DNA of 64,000 nucleotides from Hoplostethus atlanticus (Eukaryota > Chordata > Actinopteri > Trachichthyiformes > Trachichthyidae). This document shows positions 48,521-61,662 of this stretch, piece by piece. The notes beneath the pieces are model-generated. The model saw nothing but the letters and a program-made list of their open reading frames with translations. It did not search any database and was not told the origin of the DNA. Where the stretch lies: assembly GCA_034670405.1 (NCBI GenBank), contig JAXDDX010000015.1, positions 4,308,001 through 4,372,000 on the forward strand, in the 5' to 3' direction. The stretch's first letter is position 1, and every line of letters begins with the position of its first letter. Both the position numbers and the translations under genes were made by a program.

Positions 48521-48899
48521 ACCTGCGCTATGTAATTTAGTCATTGGGAGCCAGAGGTAAATGTGTCTCGATAACTGTCGGTGACTGGCTCCTAAGTTTT
48601 GATTCGTCACTTCGTGTGCGCGGGGAAAACTTTCCCGTGTAGTGTAACTTCTACAGTGGCTCAATGAAGGGGGGGGGGCTCCCTCACTGCTGTTTAGGAG
48701 ACAGTTTGTATTTCACTCTAAAGTTTTGATTTCGAGAAGTGCCCATACCCGACACCACAATTTAATTTGGTCAATTAGGGCGAATCGACAGCGTCTCAGT
48801 TAGTGGGGACGGGGCGCTCTTCTCTATTACAGCCCCACTTTGTGATTTAAGCTGATAAGATGGGTGTATTTTTACATACAAATCTTGCATAGTGCAGCT
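48521..48899. mobile_element. MITE, 379 bp, TTAA target site
   Basis: Left end ACCTGCGCTATGTAAT and reverse-complemented right end AGCTGCACTATGCAAG match at 12 of 16 positions. Each end is bordered by TTAA (48517-48520 and 48900-48903), the target site of piggyBac- and Kolobok-type transposases. There is no coding capacity. A G-run (48669-48678) lies inside. Terminal homology fades quickly, so this is older than the MITE at 61161. Confidence 0.65.
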
Positions 48900-48903
48900 T
48901 TAA

Positions 48904-51900
48904 AGGATTTTATATGGAGAATCTCGGATTCTCGGTTGATGAAGTTTCAACCTTGCCTGGACTCATCATGCCCAGTGGTGCAGGCAAGATAAATGAATGC
49001 CACGCTGACCCCTGGACTGTGGCTTCCACTCTGCTCCCTTTTTCATTGGGAAAGTCTCTGCCTATCCTGTGCAGAAAAAAATGATACATCAGTGCCCTAG
49101 AAAAATTGTAATTATTTCAGTGGGTGGAGAATCCCAGTGAGAAAAACAAATCTCATCTCACTAGCATAGCAGACCTGCAGTAAAATGTGCCTGTCCTTTT
49201 CAAAAGCCTGGCAAATTGGGACAGTGAAGACCAGGTGACACATGAGGAAAACATTGTAATCAGGTACTCATTTATGATTGCAGCACAAAACATCTAATGC
49301 ATTTGATTTTTCAAGGGTATCGCTTTTGGTATCTGAGGATGCATCATTTTGACTTTCATTTATGGCTGTGTTCACAGTTTTCAAAGGCATCTGCTTTCGA
49401 CACAGCATATAGCCCGTGTATGCTATGCATTGTTTTGAATAGGCCCAAATCTTGTGTGTTGAAAGGAACAGCCTGGTGTCATTCCCACGTCAAAGGGCCT
49501 GTGGCACTGCCCATTCCTATGCATACAGCGACAATAGTAAAATCTCATTCATGAGCGGGCCTCCAAAGTAATGCCTGTATATGAAATCACTTTAAAGGAT
49601 CTCTGTGGATATGAGGATTTGAGAATAGTGGATTGTGCAAGTTCTCTCCATCTAAGAGTGGCCAGAGGTTTACTTTAAGCAGAGCTTAAGTGAACAAAGA
49701 GGAGTATAATGGTCTTCCTCGGTGGAATCCAGGGGAGTGGGACATTGGACTTTAAAATTTATTTCAGGATTAGAGTGGGATTAATTAAAGTATGACAAGG
49801 AAAAAGGAGAGCATGTGAGCAAAGATGCCTCCGTTGTAGAGTTGATATTCAAGAGATGTTCTGAGCACCTCCCGGCCATGAATCTTAAATGCAAGGATTT
49901 GAAAATGTCTCTGTCTCCTATGAACTGAGATTTAAAAGCCCGCCATGCGATTATTATGTTGATTAAAAACAAGTTGCCATGTGATAATTATGCATTTACA
50001 TGCTACAGGCCATGATAAATGAGCACTGTGGTGCCATTTGCCACTCTGCGGTAACTGAATCAATGTTTATTTTTCCTAGCACTTGTAGCTCGCGTGTCGG
50101 ACGGGCGGCATTGGAATTTCCCAGTTTTGTTCCCATTTAGTTCAGCAATTGTTCAGTGCTCCACTTTTTTTTTTACAAGCAGTCCAAAAATCAGCTTCTT
50201 ACCTCAGGACTGAAGGTCGCATGGGCTGCTGCCCTGTGGAAACTTAAGTGAGTTTGATGTCATTGAATCTTCGCCTGAATCGTCTTGTGTCTTACCTACA
50301 TTTGCCAGTATACAAGAGTTCCCGGAGCACCTCCTCCTGTTGCATTCTTTGTATGAAATGATAATAGCATAACATTCGTTCAGTGAGTGAAATCTTTGAA
50401 GTGTTTTTCCCTTTCTGCACCTGTAGAACAATGCAATTTGTTTGATGTTGAATAAGATGAAATTGTTGACTATTGTTGGAAAAATACACATTTGGTGATA
50501 ATGTTTGCATGTTTTACTCGAAATGCGCTAATCATCACTGCTTTGTGTACTTAAAGGACCAGTCTGCTCATCTTTGTGTTTTGGGAACTAAATCATCAAT
50601 AATGCACATTAGCCTGAAAGTCATTCAGTTTGCCTTAATAAGGTCACTTTCCTGGTTCTGTTCAAGCTGTGTCAGGTAATTGTGGTCGTGGTCACCTTTT
50701 GCTTGTATATCAAATGCCACCTTTCGGCCCCTTTCCCATTATGGAGATAGCATAACAGTCCTCGTTGCAGCAAGCAGCACACATCAGCAGTATTAACAAC
50801 ATCCACTGCACGGTGACGCTCGGCCTGTCCGTCAATGTTGCAACATGTAATACTTACTCCATTTGCAGAATAAAGTCTGGTACTGTTTTTGTGCGTTGGG
50901 CTATTATAGCCTCAGCCCTTTTCATATCAAAGGCAATGTCTTGTTGCTTGTCTTGATAGATTAAATCAGATTTTTTTTTTCCTGACATTTTGGGCCCAGA
51001 TGGTTGTTTTGAGGCAGATGTTGTAAACTTTGAACATTATGTTCATATTTTTTTTAAGTTAGGTTTGTTGCAGCTACTCATACTTTAATATTGTACAGAA
51101 ATTCTTGCTGTAGGGAATGTCATCGCTACTGTTTCAAGAGATTATTTTCCATTTTTACATTCACCAGCTGTTTCCGGTTTTCACGTTGCACTCAGTACAT
51201 ATTGAAATGGGACCATTTTTATTTTTATTTTTTTCAAAAGAACTGTCTCCAAACTAGGAAAAAATATATAATAATGAAAACCAGCCATGCGCTCAGAGAA
51301 AGACTCATGCACTGTTAAATAAGATCAGATACATTTAGTTTGCCTCAAAGAGATATATATAGATATATATCAAGCTGAAAACAACGGCTGCGCGGAATTA
51401 GAAAAGAGATGGCCTTTTCTCTCAAGGGGACCTACCACTAAACTGCGATGTGGATGAGAAAAATATTCCCACAACAGCGATGGTTATCATGGCATTATTA
51501 ACCGGCTAAAGCCCTTTTGTCTTTCCGGGTGTTTGCTTGCCACAGTGTGTTTCAGAGTAGCACTTCATTGAACAAATAAATGTAACTGCATATTCTCTCG
51601 GCTTGATCCACCGGGCTTTGGCTGAGGGAATTATTTGAGCATATTGAATTCATAGATCATTGTTGCTAGCTGGGGGCTTCAAAGTATCATTAATATTCTG
51701 ATTCTGGAGATCTGTGAAACTACTCACTCATTCTCTGTCTCAGTTATTACGGGGCGTCGTTTCCAGTTTGAGAAGTGAATCTGTTGGAGATTTTGAATAA
51801 AGTGCGCTGGCTTTGAAACGTGCTCTCCCGGTAGAAACAATGAAAAAGGGTTTGCTTTTGTTTTAGGAATGCGCGAATCGTTGCGATGCAATACTGGCTT

Positions 51901-53065
51901 ACTGGCATGTAATGGAACAGAGATGTAGGAATTCAAATGTAGCTGTGACAGTGGGACTTGTCAGATTTACAGAGCCAAGACTCACCTCTGTGGTTTTATG
52001 CAGAATTTATGCAGTTTGAGCTTTCCCCCCCAATCTCCTGGTTTTTATGATTTAAAGCCTGGTACAATTTCTCAAGTTAGGTCAGATGAAATGGTCATGG
52101 CTCTGTTAAGAGGTAGGGCAAAATGTCCCTCCTCAAAGAGAATAAAGCAGAAATGTTTAAAAAAAAAAGAAAAGAAAAAGAAAGCTTGTTAGAAGTTTCA
52201 CATTCAAACAGAATATAGCCGGAATGAATGAAGAAAAGCCAGATGGAAATTTGTTATTCCTTTTGGTTTCTCTTTGCGGATATTTTGTCTTGCTCCATAA
52301 TGACAGCCTCAAACTGTCATTAAGAAGCAGCCGGAGTCCGAACCCAGAGTCTCACACTGCGCCGTGGCAGCTGGAGCGTTAACCTGATTAGACGTGATGA
52401 AGCCCAACCCAACGCTCTGTGCCAATCAGTCAAAACAAATCCCATCTCAGCAAATATTTTGAAGTTTCACTAATGAATCATTGGGATTTCGCTGCACGTG
52501 CATCATCATAAGAGGAAACACATGAGTGGGTCCGTCTAGGTGTAAATCTTCAAATTTGCTAACTCAGCTATGTGTCACCCGATCTATAACTGGCTGCCTT
52601 AAAACTAACGATTGCCTTTAGGGAAGTATATCCTAAACCTTTGAAAATGTTGCATGCATGCAGAAGAATGGTGGTCAAATGATGAATGTCTCCATTCTGT
52701 CCCAACTGTACCCAGAAAAGACGCCAACATTAACTTTTCCATGAGATGAGAAGAACTACAGCCGTAGACAGCAAATTAAACAAATTATAACCTGTCTCTG
52801 CTCTAGACAGAAAAGACGTGTGCTAAGAGTAATTAGGTGCTCTGACATTGAGAGGTCAATACTCAATAGGCCAATAAACTGCATCTTCACCTGTTTGTCA
52901 GAACATCATGTCAAGCCTCATTCAGGCCATGTCAAAGGCGGCTCCTCGTCCTTTATAATCTTCAAACATTCCATGACACGTCTGATTCACTTTCAAATGC
53001 TATTAAAATAGATCAGAGCTCAAGCCTTGGCTGTGAATGCTAAAGCTCTTAAGGAAGGGATGGTG
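48904..53065. other. Non-coding stretch
   Basis: No gene or mobile element is supported. Features seen are T- and A-runs and an AT palindrome around 51350-51370. Positions about 49940-50080 are AT-rich with homeodomain-like words and could be regulatory, but only comparison would tell. Confidence 0.45.
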
Positions 53066-53098
<33 letters not shown>

Positions 53099-53131
53099 GT
53101 GGGGGGAGGCGGGGTTGGTGGGGGGGGGGGA
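53066..53131 (+). repeat. GT microsatellite followed by poly-G, G-quadruplex candidate
   Basis: A GT run (53066-53090) continues through TATGTGTGGT into GGGGGGAGGCGGGGTTGG and a run of about 12 G. The G-runs satisfy a quadruplex pattern. Open frames across it are Cys-Val and Gly artefacts. Confidence 0.88.
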
Positions 53132-56100
53132 GTCAGTTCCACTTTCATCGCACTTTCTGGCTTTGCTCTTATTCCATTAATCTGTCAAAAGGGAGAGCAA
53201 AGAAATTTCTCCAAGCAATGAGGCTTCCATCTTTCAATATCTTGATGATAGGTTCCTTGTACCCATCATCTTTGGTATTTTGTCACCAGACATTGGCTTA
53301 AGTCAAGCAGCAGCTTACATGCCCCTTGCTTTGTGCTGCTACTTAGATGCTCTTTCAGAAATGCCACTTAGAAGCCGAAGAACGACACGTCTGCTCATTT
53401 CCCCGTTCAGAATACGTCTTTTATTTTGTGACATTTGATCGATCCCCGTGCTTGCACTGCACACTTTGAAGAGGCAGTATATGCAGTCCATATGGATGAA
53501 ATGATCAAATGAATGATTTGAGATATATACAATATATGTCCCTGGATTTCATATTTGTGCGCCCTTCAGTCTGGTCAGATTTGCCCTGCACATATCCGCC
53601 AGCTAGGAAATCCACTGCTTAGTTGGAAAGACCTTGTAATGGTAAGTGGATGTGTTTTGTAAGTATTGGAATATTTTTTAATTAAATGTCCATGCGCATT
53701 GAATTGAACGAATAAATGAAGCTCCTGAATGAAAGCGGTCGTAGATAATCCCCCGTCACAATGCTGTGAGAAACTATTGAGGCCAGGTGTGAAGAAGTTA
53801 GCGCAAATTCGGGTCTAAACAGCTGTGCTCTTAAAGGAGGAAGTTCCATCAGTCAGCCATAGAAAGTTTTGCAGCTTATTTCCCATTTCATTTCTCACTT
53901 AACCCATTCAATCCCAATTGACGCCAGCGAAACAGCCAATAAAATAAATAAATAGTAGATCTCAATAAAATATCGTAAGTAAAGAAGAAATGTATTAAAC
54001 GGAGACCTTTGAAGCCAGAGGGGGAGTGAGCTATGTGCTCTAGTTCAGCCTTGTGCGCGACAGGCTTTATAAGGAGTTAGGCCATCCATATAATCAATCA
54101 TTCACATGTTAAGTGCTGTCCGTTACTGATTTCTATTTTAAGTCAGAATAATAATAAAAAATTAAAAACAGATATCAAACATCTTTCTGCCGTGTCCTCT
54201 GTGGCAGGACAACCATATCAAATGGCTATGAATGGCATTAGACACTATTGTGATCTATGAACTTAAAGGAGACATGTTACAGTGACACACATATTCTAAC
54301 TGAGGCTGCAGGGGAAATAGCTTATCGAAGGTCACTGTCCCATGGAACATTAAGGGGGAAACCACCTCTCAGTGTGGGCAACATCAACCCTTGGTCATGC
54401 TTCACTACTGTAATTACCCAGTGCTGAATATTTGGTTGATACAAGAGGTGTGTCTAACCTTTACAAATCTTCTTACTAGTGCAAGATACATCATTTTGTC
54501 AATCATTTGCTCTTCCAAAAATATGGAATAATTCTCACTCAAGTCGCCAACGTGTGTTTACCATGCTGCGGCGCACATAATCGCAATAGATAATGATCGT
54601 TTTAATACATGATGTTTTGTGTTTTTGCGGGGAGATCCACTTCAGACTGAAATGTTGTCATTAAAAGGTGTCTGATTAGAGCTCCGAAGTGTGCAGGTTG
54701 CACTCTTTTACTCCGACTGACTCAGACATTACTATCCTTCATACAAAATAGTGGAGTTGTTGTTGTTATGGTGCATTTTGCTTTTAGATACTGACAGCCG
54801 ATGAATCACATGGCAAATGTTGTGAAGAGATCTCAGTCAACAAAGCGGTGCTTCTTTAAGCTGACTGCTGTTTGCCTACACTCTTCTCTGGTAAATAATG
54901 AATCAGTTAAGAAACTCAAAGCAGTGCGGGCAATTGTGGCTTGTTTCAACCGCTAATTTTAGCTAATTGCGAAATTTGATGTGGTGCGGACATTTGTACT
55001 TTGTCACACACGTTAATAACGGGAACTATTTGTGCAAATGGTTGCAGCTATAGAGGGAAAAGCACAGAGCGCAAAGGAAAGTACCACACGATAGTTACAC
55101 TGAAAACAATGAAAGGAATTATGAGTCATGAAATGAATTATGAGCACTGCGGAACATTTATTCTTGAAGCTGAAAAGTGTCACGACGTGCAAAGGCTGAA
55201 ATCGGTCTCTGCTCCAGTGTCAGTAAAACAAATGAATCTGCATGAAGGGTGTTACGTGTTCCTCAGCATTAAGGCCGCTTTCCCCATAAACCCCAGTGCC
55301 TTCCTGTGAATGAATGATTTATTGATGCTAAAATGCTAGCATCAATTGTAATTGGCGAATTGCAGCCATCATTAAGCACTTGAGCGTATAGAGTTGATCC
55401 TGCAGATGTCCATATGACCCCATAGGACGTAGGCTTAAACAGCATCAATAAAATTAGCAGATTTAATTTCACAATTTGCTAAAAATCAGACATCTCTGGA
55501 GAGCTTTTGACTCAAACATTCTCCAAGGGATCGTAACAAAATTCTGTGGATCACACAACCGTTTTTGGTTGCGTAGCCTACCTCTCACTTACCTGACCTT
55601 TCTCGTGCAATGCACTTACATAAAGGCTTTGCAAGTACCACTGATAGTTCATTACTCAGAGCAAGAACATAGGATAATTTATTCAGTAGCAGCAGGTATC
55701 ACAGCTGATGATGTGGCGGTAGCTGTTCTCGGGTTAGATTTCCACGTTGTGGCCAGTCTGCAGCAAACGTGCCACGACTACCATTTCAAAGACAACTTCC
55801 TCCCTCTGAATCAATGCTCAGTACAGTCAGTATTTCCACAAGCTAAAGCTACTTATTTACACTGTGACAGCGATGGCTCCTTTTCCCAGTATGGCGGGAA
55901 AGACGGCTACACTGGACTCTTAAGCCCCGGAGTCGCCGCTATATTTTCAATTTTGATTTCAATTCTCAAAGAGAGTCTTTGAGCAGCAGCTACAGAGAGC
56001 GAATGCAGTAAGTAGCATATGACTTACAGTACGGGGAACAGTAATTGCCTCGGAAAAAAAAGAAAATCTGGGCCTGTGGGATAACAGCATGTCACTTCAC

Positions 56101-59100
56101 AAACTGTAGGGGGAAATATATCAGAGTTCAATTCAGGAGGAGGTTGCAGCTCTGTCAAGCTACAGATTTAGTCTGATTTCAAAGCTCTCCCCCCTGCCCC
56201 CTCCCCCTTATGAATAAAAATATAGCCATCATGTGATGTGCAGGCCTTATTAAATAACTAGAATAATGCCACTATGATCACACATAGACTCTGTCATTAG
56301 ATGAAACGTATTCCTTGCTCTAATTTGAAGTATAAAACCAAGAGTGAATGTTGAAGCCTGTCTTGTGACTTGTCTCGCCTTGAACTCGGGGTGTCAAATT
56401 GAGATTTAAAAAATATATATATATATTTTTGAACTAAAGTTTGTGAGAGATGACTTCAAAGTGGTACATTTCACGTTTTATATTGAAAGTCACTCACGCT
56501 TTTTAGAACTCTTACCAAAGTACCAGAAAAAACTGGGCTCTTGATTTTCTTGGGAATTCCGACACGTCAAAAATATTTCCAAGCGCGGTTTTGATGCGCG
56601 ATTTGATGCTCCTCTTCTCCGGGTTGCTATGTGGAAAAACTGAGATGTAAAATGGAGGAGAACGTTCGCGTGTGTAATAACTCCTGTAGGTACCTCTTGA
56701 GCCTAATTAGGGCCCAAAATAGAGGAGGGTAAAACACGGCAACAAAGAAAAAGAGATGAGATGCCGAATTCAAAGAGTGATTCACTTCTGTAGCCCTGGG
56801 CTCTTTTTTTTTTGCATTCGGGGTAACAGCGGGGTTCATTTGCAGCACCCAAGGGATCTTTCAGTGGATTGCCAAATCTCAGGGGAAGAGGCGGGAGGGG
56901 GTGGCAGCGTGAGTGGCAGATCTGTAGCTTTGCTCCCATAAACCAATGATTAGAGGAAATTGCAGATACAAATATTGTTCTTCCAACCCTGCCACAAGGG
57001 CCCAGTAATTCAGTGTCAATGGTAAGTATAGATCAATGCACTGCAGAAAATGGGGCTTTGGTGTAATAGCGAGACATCATTTCTCCAATGGCTGTATCTG
57101 CTCTTGTGCAAGCAGACACACACACACTTTCCTCTGCTGCAAACTGATGTCATGTAGGTGCTGTACCAACACCACAACACTAATTAGATAAGACTAAATA
57201 ATAATCAATGCTCACCGTTAATTGCATTGTTTGTTCTTCTTGTTTGTTTCACGTCGAAGCCACAAACACAGACCCAGCGTGATGAAATTCCACAGCTACA
57301 AAAATGAGAGGACCTTTGGTCGGCTGTCACCAGTCATTTGTATACTCATCCTTTTGTGGTGTTTCCAATTTGTGAATCGTTGCATGCATATTGCGTAATT
57401 TATCCAGACGGCACACAAATGTGAAAGACGCTGAAACGTGGAACCGAAAATCAATGAATTACGAGTTTTTGCCTGATTTGTAATTGAAACGTTGCGTATT
57501 TTAACACTTTACACGCATGCAGTCTGCGTCGGTTGTGCTCGAGAAACCGATGAGATGAATATTTTTTTTGGAGCTGTAGAATCCACAACAACAAACAAAC
57601 TGCACACACATGTTGGAAATGCCTCACAATGATTAACTGACTGTGTTGGACTCACAGTATCTCACACATCATCCAGCCAGCTTTTAACACAGTCCCCAGT
57701 ACCATGATAACATAGGCTGTAAGACTCTTGACATAGCATCGAATTACTCCCCCACACACACATGCACAGACAAAGTAAAACCCAATGGTCTACCCCCCTC
57801 CAACCCCCCCCCCGAACTCCTCCGTGAGTTACAGGTACTTCTTGTTAAAGCTACTGACCCTTTGACCCACCTCACCGACTCCACATCCACAACTCTTACC
57901 TACCAAGTTTGCAGAGACACTAAGCCGGACCAACAGGGAGCTGTGATTGATGTGGCTCGACAGGAGTCAGGAGTTTTGATGAGTTTCCAGCAACTTGTCA
58001 AGGGAGGGTCGAAGAAAAGAAAGAGAAAAAAAAAAGAGAAAAGGAATGAAAAATCAGTCTCACAGAACTACAAACAAGATAAATGGGGGGGGGGAAGGAA
58101 AAAAAAAGGTGGGATGCTGGCGTGCTCGTAGACAGCTCCTGGTCACGAACGTGTTAGTTGCATACAGCCTGCTGTAGTGTTATGGATTTGCCTAGCCTGT
58201 TATTGCTATGCATTCTTGGATGCTGTGCGGTTATGCAATCCACTGCCTCCTTGGTGGATCGGTGAGCTGAATAGTGGTTTGCAGAAGATTATCATACCTC
58301 AATGAACTGAGACGATCGCATTTGAAGCGTCGGGTGAGTCATGACTGTAAGTCTGTTGCCCCTTGCCCGTCATTTGCAGAATTTACCTGCACGTCCTCAT
58401 CCGCAACGAACGGCTTAGGACTTTATTTTGGCGTAGTTACTGCTTGCTGACGTTGTTGCAAGTCGCTCTCACAAGAATACTTGACAGCGCATGTTAGTGG
58501 GAGAGTATATTCAGAAAAGTAAATGGTGAAGATTTTGCATCTGTGTGCTGCTTCTTTTGCCCTAGCGATGCTTATTGAAAATGTGCAGCCATGGTCCTGC
58601 AAAGAAGCCACAAAATTCAGTTGTTTTTTACTGACCAAAACCATCTCTACTTCAAGGCAAGTGTCAATGCTATATGCTGTGGATCAAGAAGTAAAGGTAA
58701 TACCACTGCGTTTGATTGTTGAAGAGATAAAGTTCATTGAAATCGATTGAAAACGTCCCTATGACGGTATCTAGGTAGGTTTTCCTGGGATGTGATTCAT
58801 GACTAATCCCTCCTATGAGCTCATTTAGATGTAAAAAGCTCAAATAAACATTATCTGCGTCTTCATAATTTCCCATTCACTGACACTGAATCAACTCCAG
58901 ACTGTATCTCAGCATGATAACATCGCAGATCAGCGTCTTAGTTCTCCGGTTTCCACGTTTCTGTGGGAGTTGACCAAGTTCACAAATGATGATTGAATTG
59001 TCCTAGGATAGAGAGAGAACATTTTGGAAGTCTTGAAGTGGCTGGTATTTCACATCAAGGGGGTGGTTATCAAAGGGGCAGCTTTGGATTGGGTTTTGGA

Positions 59101-61000
59101 TGGGAGTTTGATCTTATAATGCGCTATTATAAAATCTAGGAAAATACCAAGAAAGCCCCCTAATCCTCATGTGATGTCCTTACCGCTACTGTAGTAGAAG
59201 GATGACCATTAAATGTCATTGGCAAAGTGATGGCATAAATCATGATGATGCTCACGGAGGATGGGAAAAGTCAGCGAGATGATGAAAGTACAGATTTCCT
59301 ATGAAGGGATGGACCCCACTTTGACTGGTCCTCATCGATTCTGTGTTACATAGCATGCATTATAGTATCCTATGACACCCCTCCATCTCTTGTGTCCGAT
59401 ACATTAAAGAGATGAATCTATTCATTCAGCATTATCAGCCTAGAATCAATCTCAGCCTCTGTCATTGTAAAGTGTAAACTTAAATCAATGGGTTTGCGCT
59501 TTTAATTTATCATTTCACCAGATGGAAGACTTTTCCGAGATTTTCAGATAAAAGACTCAACAAACACTGGCAACCTACACTTAGCAATTTTTAATTCCTC
59601 CCTCCTTGCGAGTTTTTTTTCGACATTGATGAGCCAAAACACTTTCCCCGTGGCCATATTGTTTGGGAGTTGTTTTGGATTTCCTCGTGGAAGCGCACAC
59701 CGGATGTGAAGAGGCATCCCATCGCCCAATTACGATTTTGATTTCAACGATGTGTGCCAAGCGTTGCCAAAATTCCTCTGCTCTCAAATTGATTAGAGCG
59801 CCATTTGCCTCAAAGAGCAGGCAGAATAAATGACATGAAATTATAGGTGCTGTGTTGTGCACATTTTAAATCACACAATAGTATGCGTTGCCCACTCTGG
59901 AGGAATTAAGGGGACAAGTCTACACTTATGAAGCTTTAAATGTAAAGCTCTTTTTTTTTAGGTGGTGTGGTTCTATTTGGAAATGTTTTGCAAGCCTGAA
60001 CACTTGGAAGTAAAGCAACCCAAACCGTTCTCTTTCCTAGTCAAAGATTTGAAGCAAAACAAGATTTTGTTTTACCTTGACTGAGATTCAATGTACTTTA
60101 TTTTTTTTACTTAAAAACCCCCAGCCTGTGATATTCTAAGTATGTCACATGTCATTTATGAATATATTTTGGATAGATTTGTGATATTTTGCAGACTTTT
60201 TAGTTTAGTTTTTTTAGATTCAGTTCTCACCCTGTCAGTCCTACTCCATCAAAAGCGCTGGCAATCAAATAAAGAACTTCTGAATAAGAAATAAATCAAA
60301 CTTCTTCTATCCCATGTCTTCAAGCCATCCCTTGTTTATGTTTGGATTAAGGATTAGGCCTCGAGGGCAGCACAAACTCCTCTGTCATGTTTGTTGTTTT
60401 TTGGAGATGGAGTTGCATATCTAGTAATACAAACTAGGGCATCAAAATAACGTTCATGCCGAAATACAACAGTATTCTGCTTCAATCTCTCCGACTCGGA
60501 AAAATGAAGTGTTTATTTTTGTACTTATACTTTAAAACCCTCAAAGAATCTAAGCTTTCCGAAAAGGATTTCTGACATGCAAAAAAAAAGTTCAAAGAAG
60601 AATGATCCAACCAATAAATTGTTTGAAATGCTTTTTTTTTTTCATGTGCATTACTCATCTAGATTGAGCACACGAAGCCTGTCTTCACCCTTCGTTCTGT
60701 TTTGATTCAGTGCCTATTTGATGATACCCCATTGCAATGCCAGTATTTTTTTTCAGCATAATACCATACTCTTAAGCGTCTCCGGTAATAGTTGACATTT
60801 TTCTAACACATTCTGAAAGGTTTTCTGCATGGCGTAACATAGTGTTGTGGTTCCAGTTTGAAAGAACATACTTTTCAACCTTTTCCCTCCCTTGATCTCA
60901 AAGCGTATTGCTGATGATGGAGCAGGATAAAGTTCCCCCCTTCTCCTCTGACATTTAGTACTTGACTTGAAGGCACTCCTTTGCACTGAATTCTTGCTGC
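53132..61000. other. Long non-coding stretch
   Basis: About 7.9 kb without a supported gene. The longest open frame (55476-55982, 168 codons) has an ordinary composition but no recognised domain, and no splice or promoter context I can defend. Low-complexity pieces include an AT run at 56410-56427, a C-run near 57805-57813, a G-run near 58086 and an A/G-rich stretch at 58010-58110. Confidence 0.45.
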
Positions 61001-61009
61001 AAAATCTAG

Positions 61010-61156
61010 CAACGTTTCGGCCGCAGTCAAGACCACCTTAGTCGAGTCCCAGTCAATGACCAGACCAGCTCCAGTTGAGTTTAGCTCAAGACCAAGGTTG
61101 AGTCAGCATCCAATAGTAGGCCTAGGTGGAGACAAGGCCACGTCGCAAAAGTGGCC
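61010..61156. repeat. Degenerate GACCAAGACCA-type repeat, host of the MITE
   Basis: Variants of CAAGACCA, GTCGAGTCC and GACCAGACC recur several times. Similar AAGACC/GGACTC words resume just after the MITE (61663 on), so the MITE is inserted within this older repeat. Without the MITE the join would read GGCCTTAAGACC. Confidence 0.5.
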
Positions 61157-61160
61157 TTAA

Positions 61161-61658
61161 AGCCCCAGGAAACTTGGCTTGAAATAGTAAAAATGAATAT
61201 ATGATATCAAAGTTTAGTGTCTAATTAAGCATCCACAAAAATCTGAGTGAAAATAAACGTTCAGAAATATTACAAAACCTAGTGCAAATGAGTGGGGGGG
61301 TTCAGAACAGTGGGGTTGAATTGAGCGTGGTATTTTCTGAGATTTATGACGCAGAGAATTCATTAATCCAATCATTAAAAAATGCACGTCAGTTGTCCCT
61401 CCCCCAACAGGTGCAACAGCTTGACAGTTTGACATGGGCGGAGCTATCAATCGTGTCAGGATGTCAATCAAATCCTGATCTGACAGCCTACACAGTCTTG
61501 AGAAATGGTCTAAACAGCTAAATGAGCTGTTTTTGAACTAGGTTTTCTAATATTTCTGAAAGTTTATTTTCACTCAGATTTTTGTGGATGCTTATTAGAC
61601 ACTAAACTTTGATATCATATATTCATTTTTACTATTTCAAGCCAGGTTTCCTGGGGCT
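61161..61658. mobile_element. MITE, 498 bp, long inverted repeats and exact TTAA target duplication
   Basis: The left terminal inverted repeat (61161-61287) and right one (61533-61658) start AGCCCCAGGAAAC and match over about 126 bases with four mismatches and one single-base gap, by eye about 96 percent. The element is bordered by TTAA at 61157-61160 and 61659-61662. The 245-bp centre has a short open frame (61282-61521) without a recognisable domain. TTAA duplication with no coding region fits a non-autonomous piggyBac- or Kolobok-type element; the source transposase is not in the window. High arm identity suggests a fairly recent insertion compared with the other relics here. Confidence 0.88.
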
Positions 61659-61662
61659 TTAA

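Noticed and set aside
55476-55982. 168-codon open frame on the plus strand
   Set aside because: It has an ordinary composition but no recognisable domain, signal or splice context. A frame this long can occur by chance in 64 kb read in six frames. A protein search or RNA-seq coverage would be needed to revive it.
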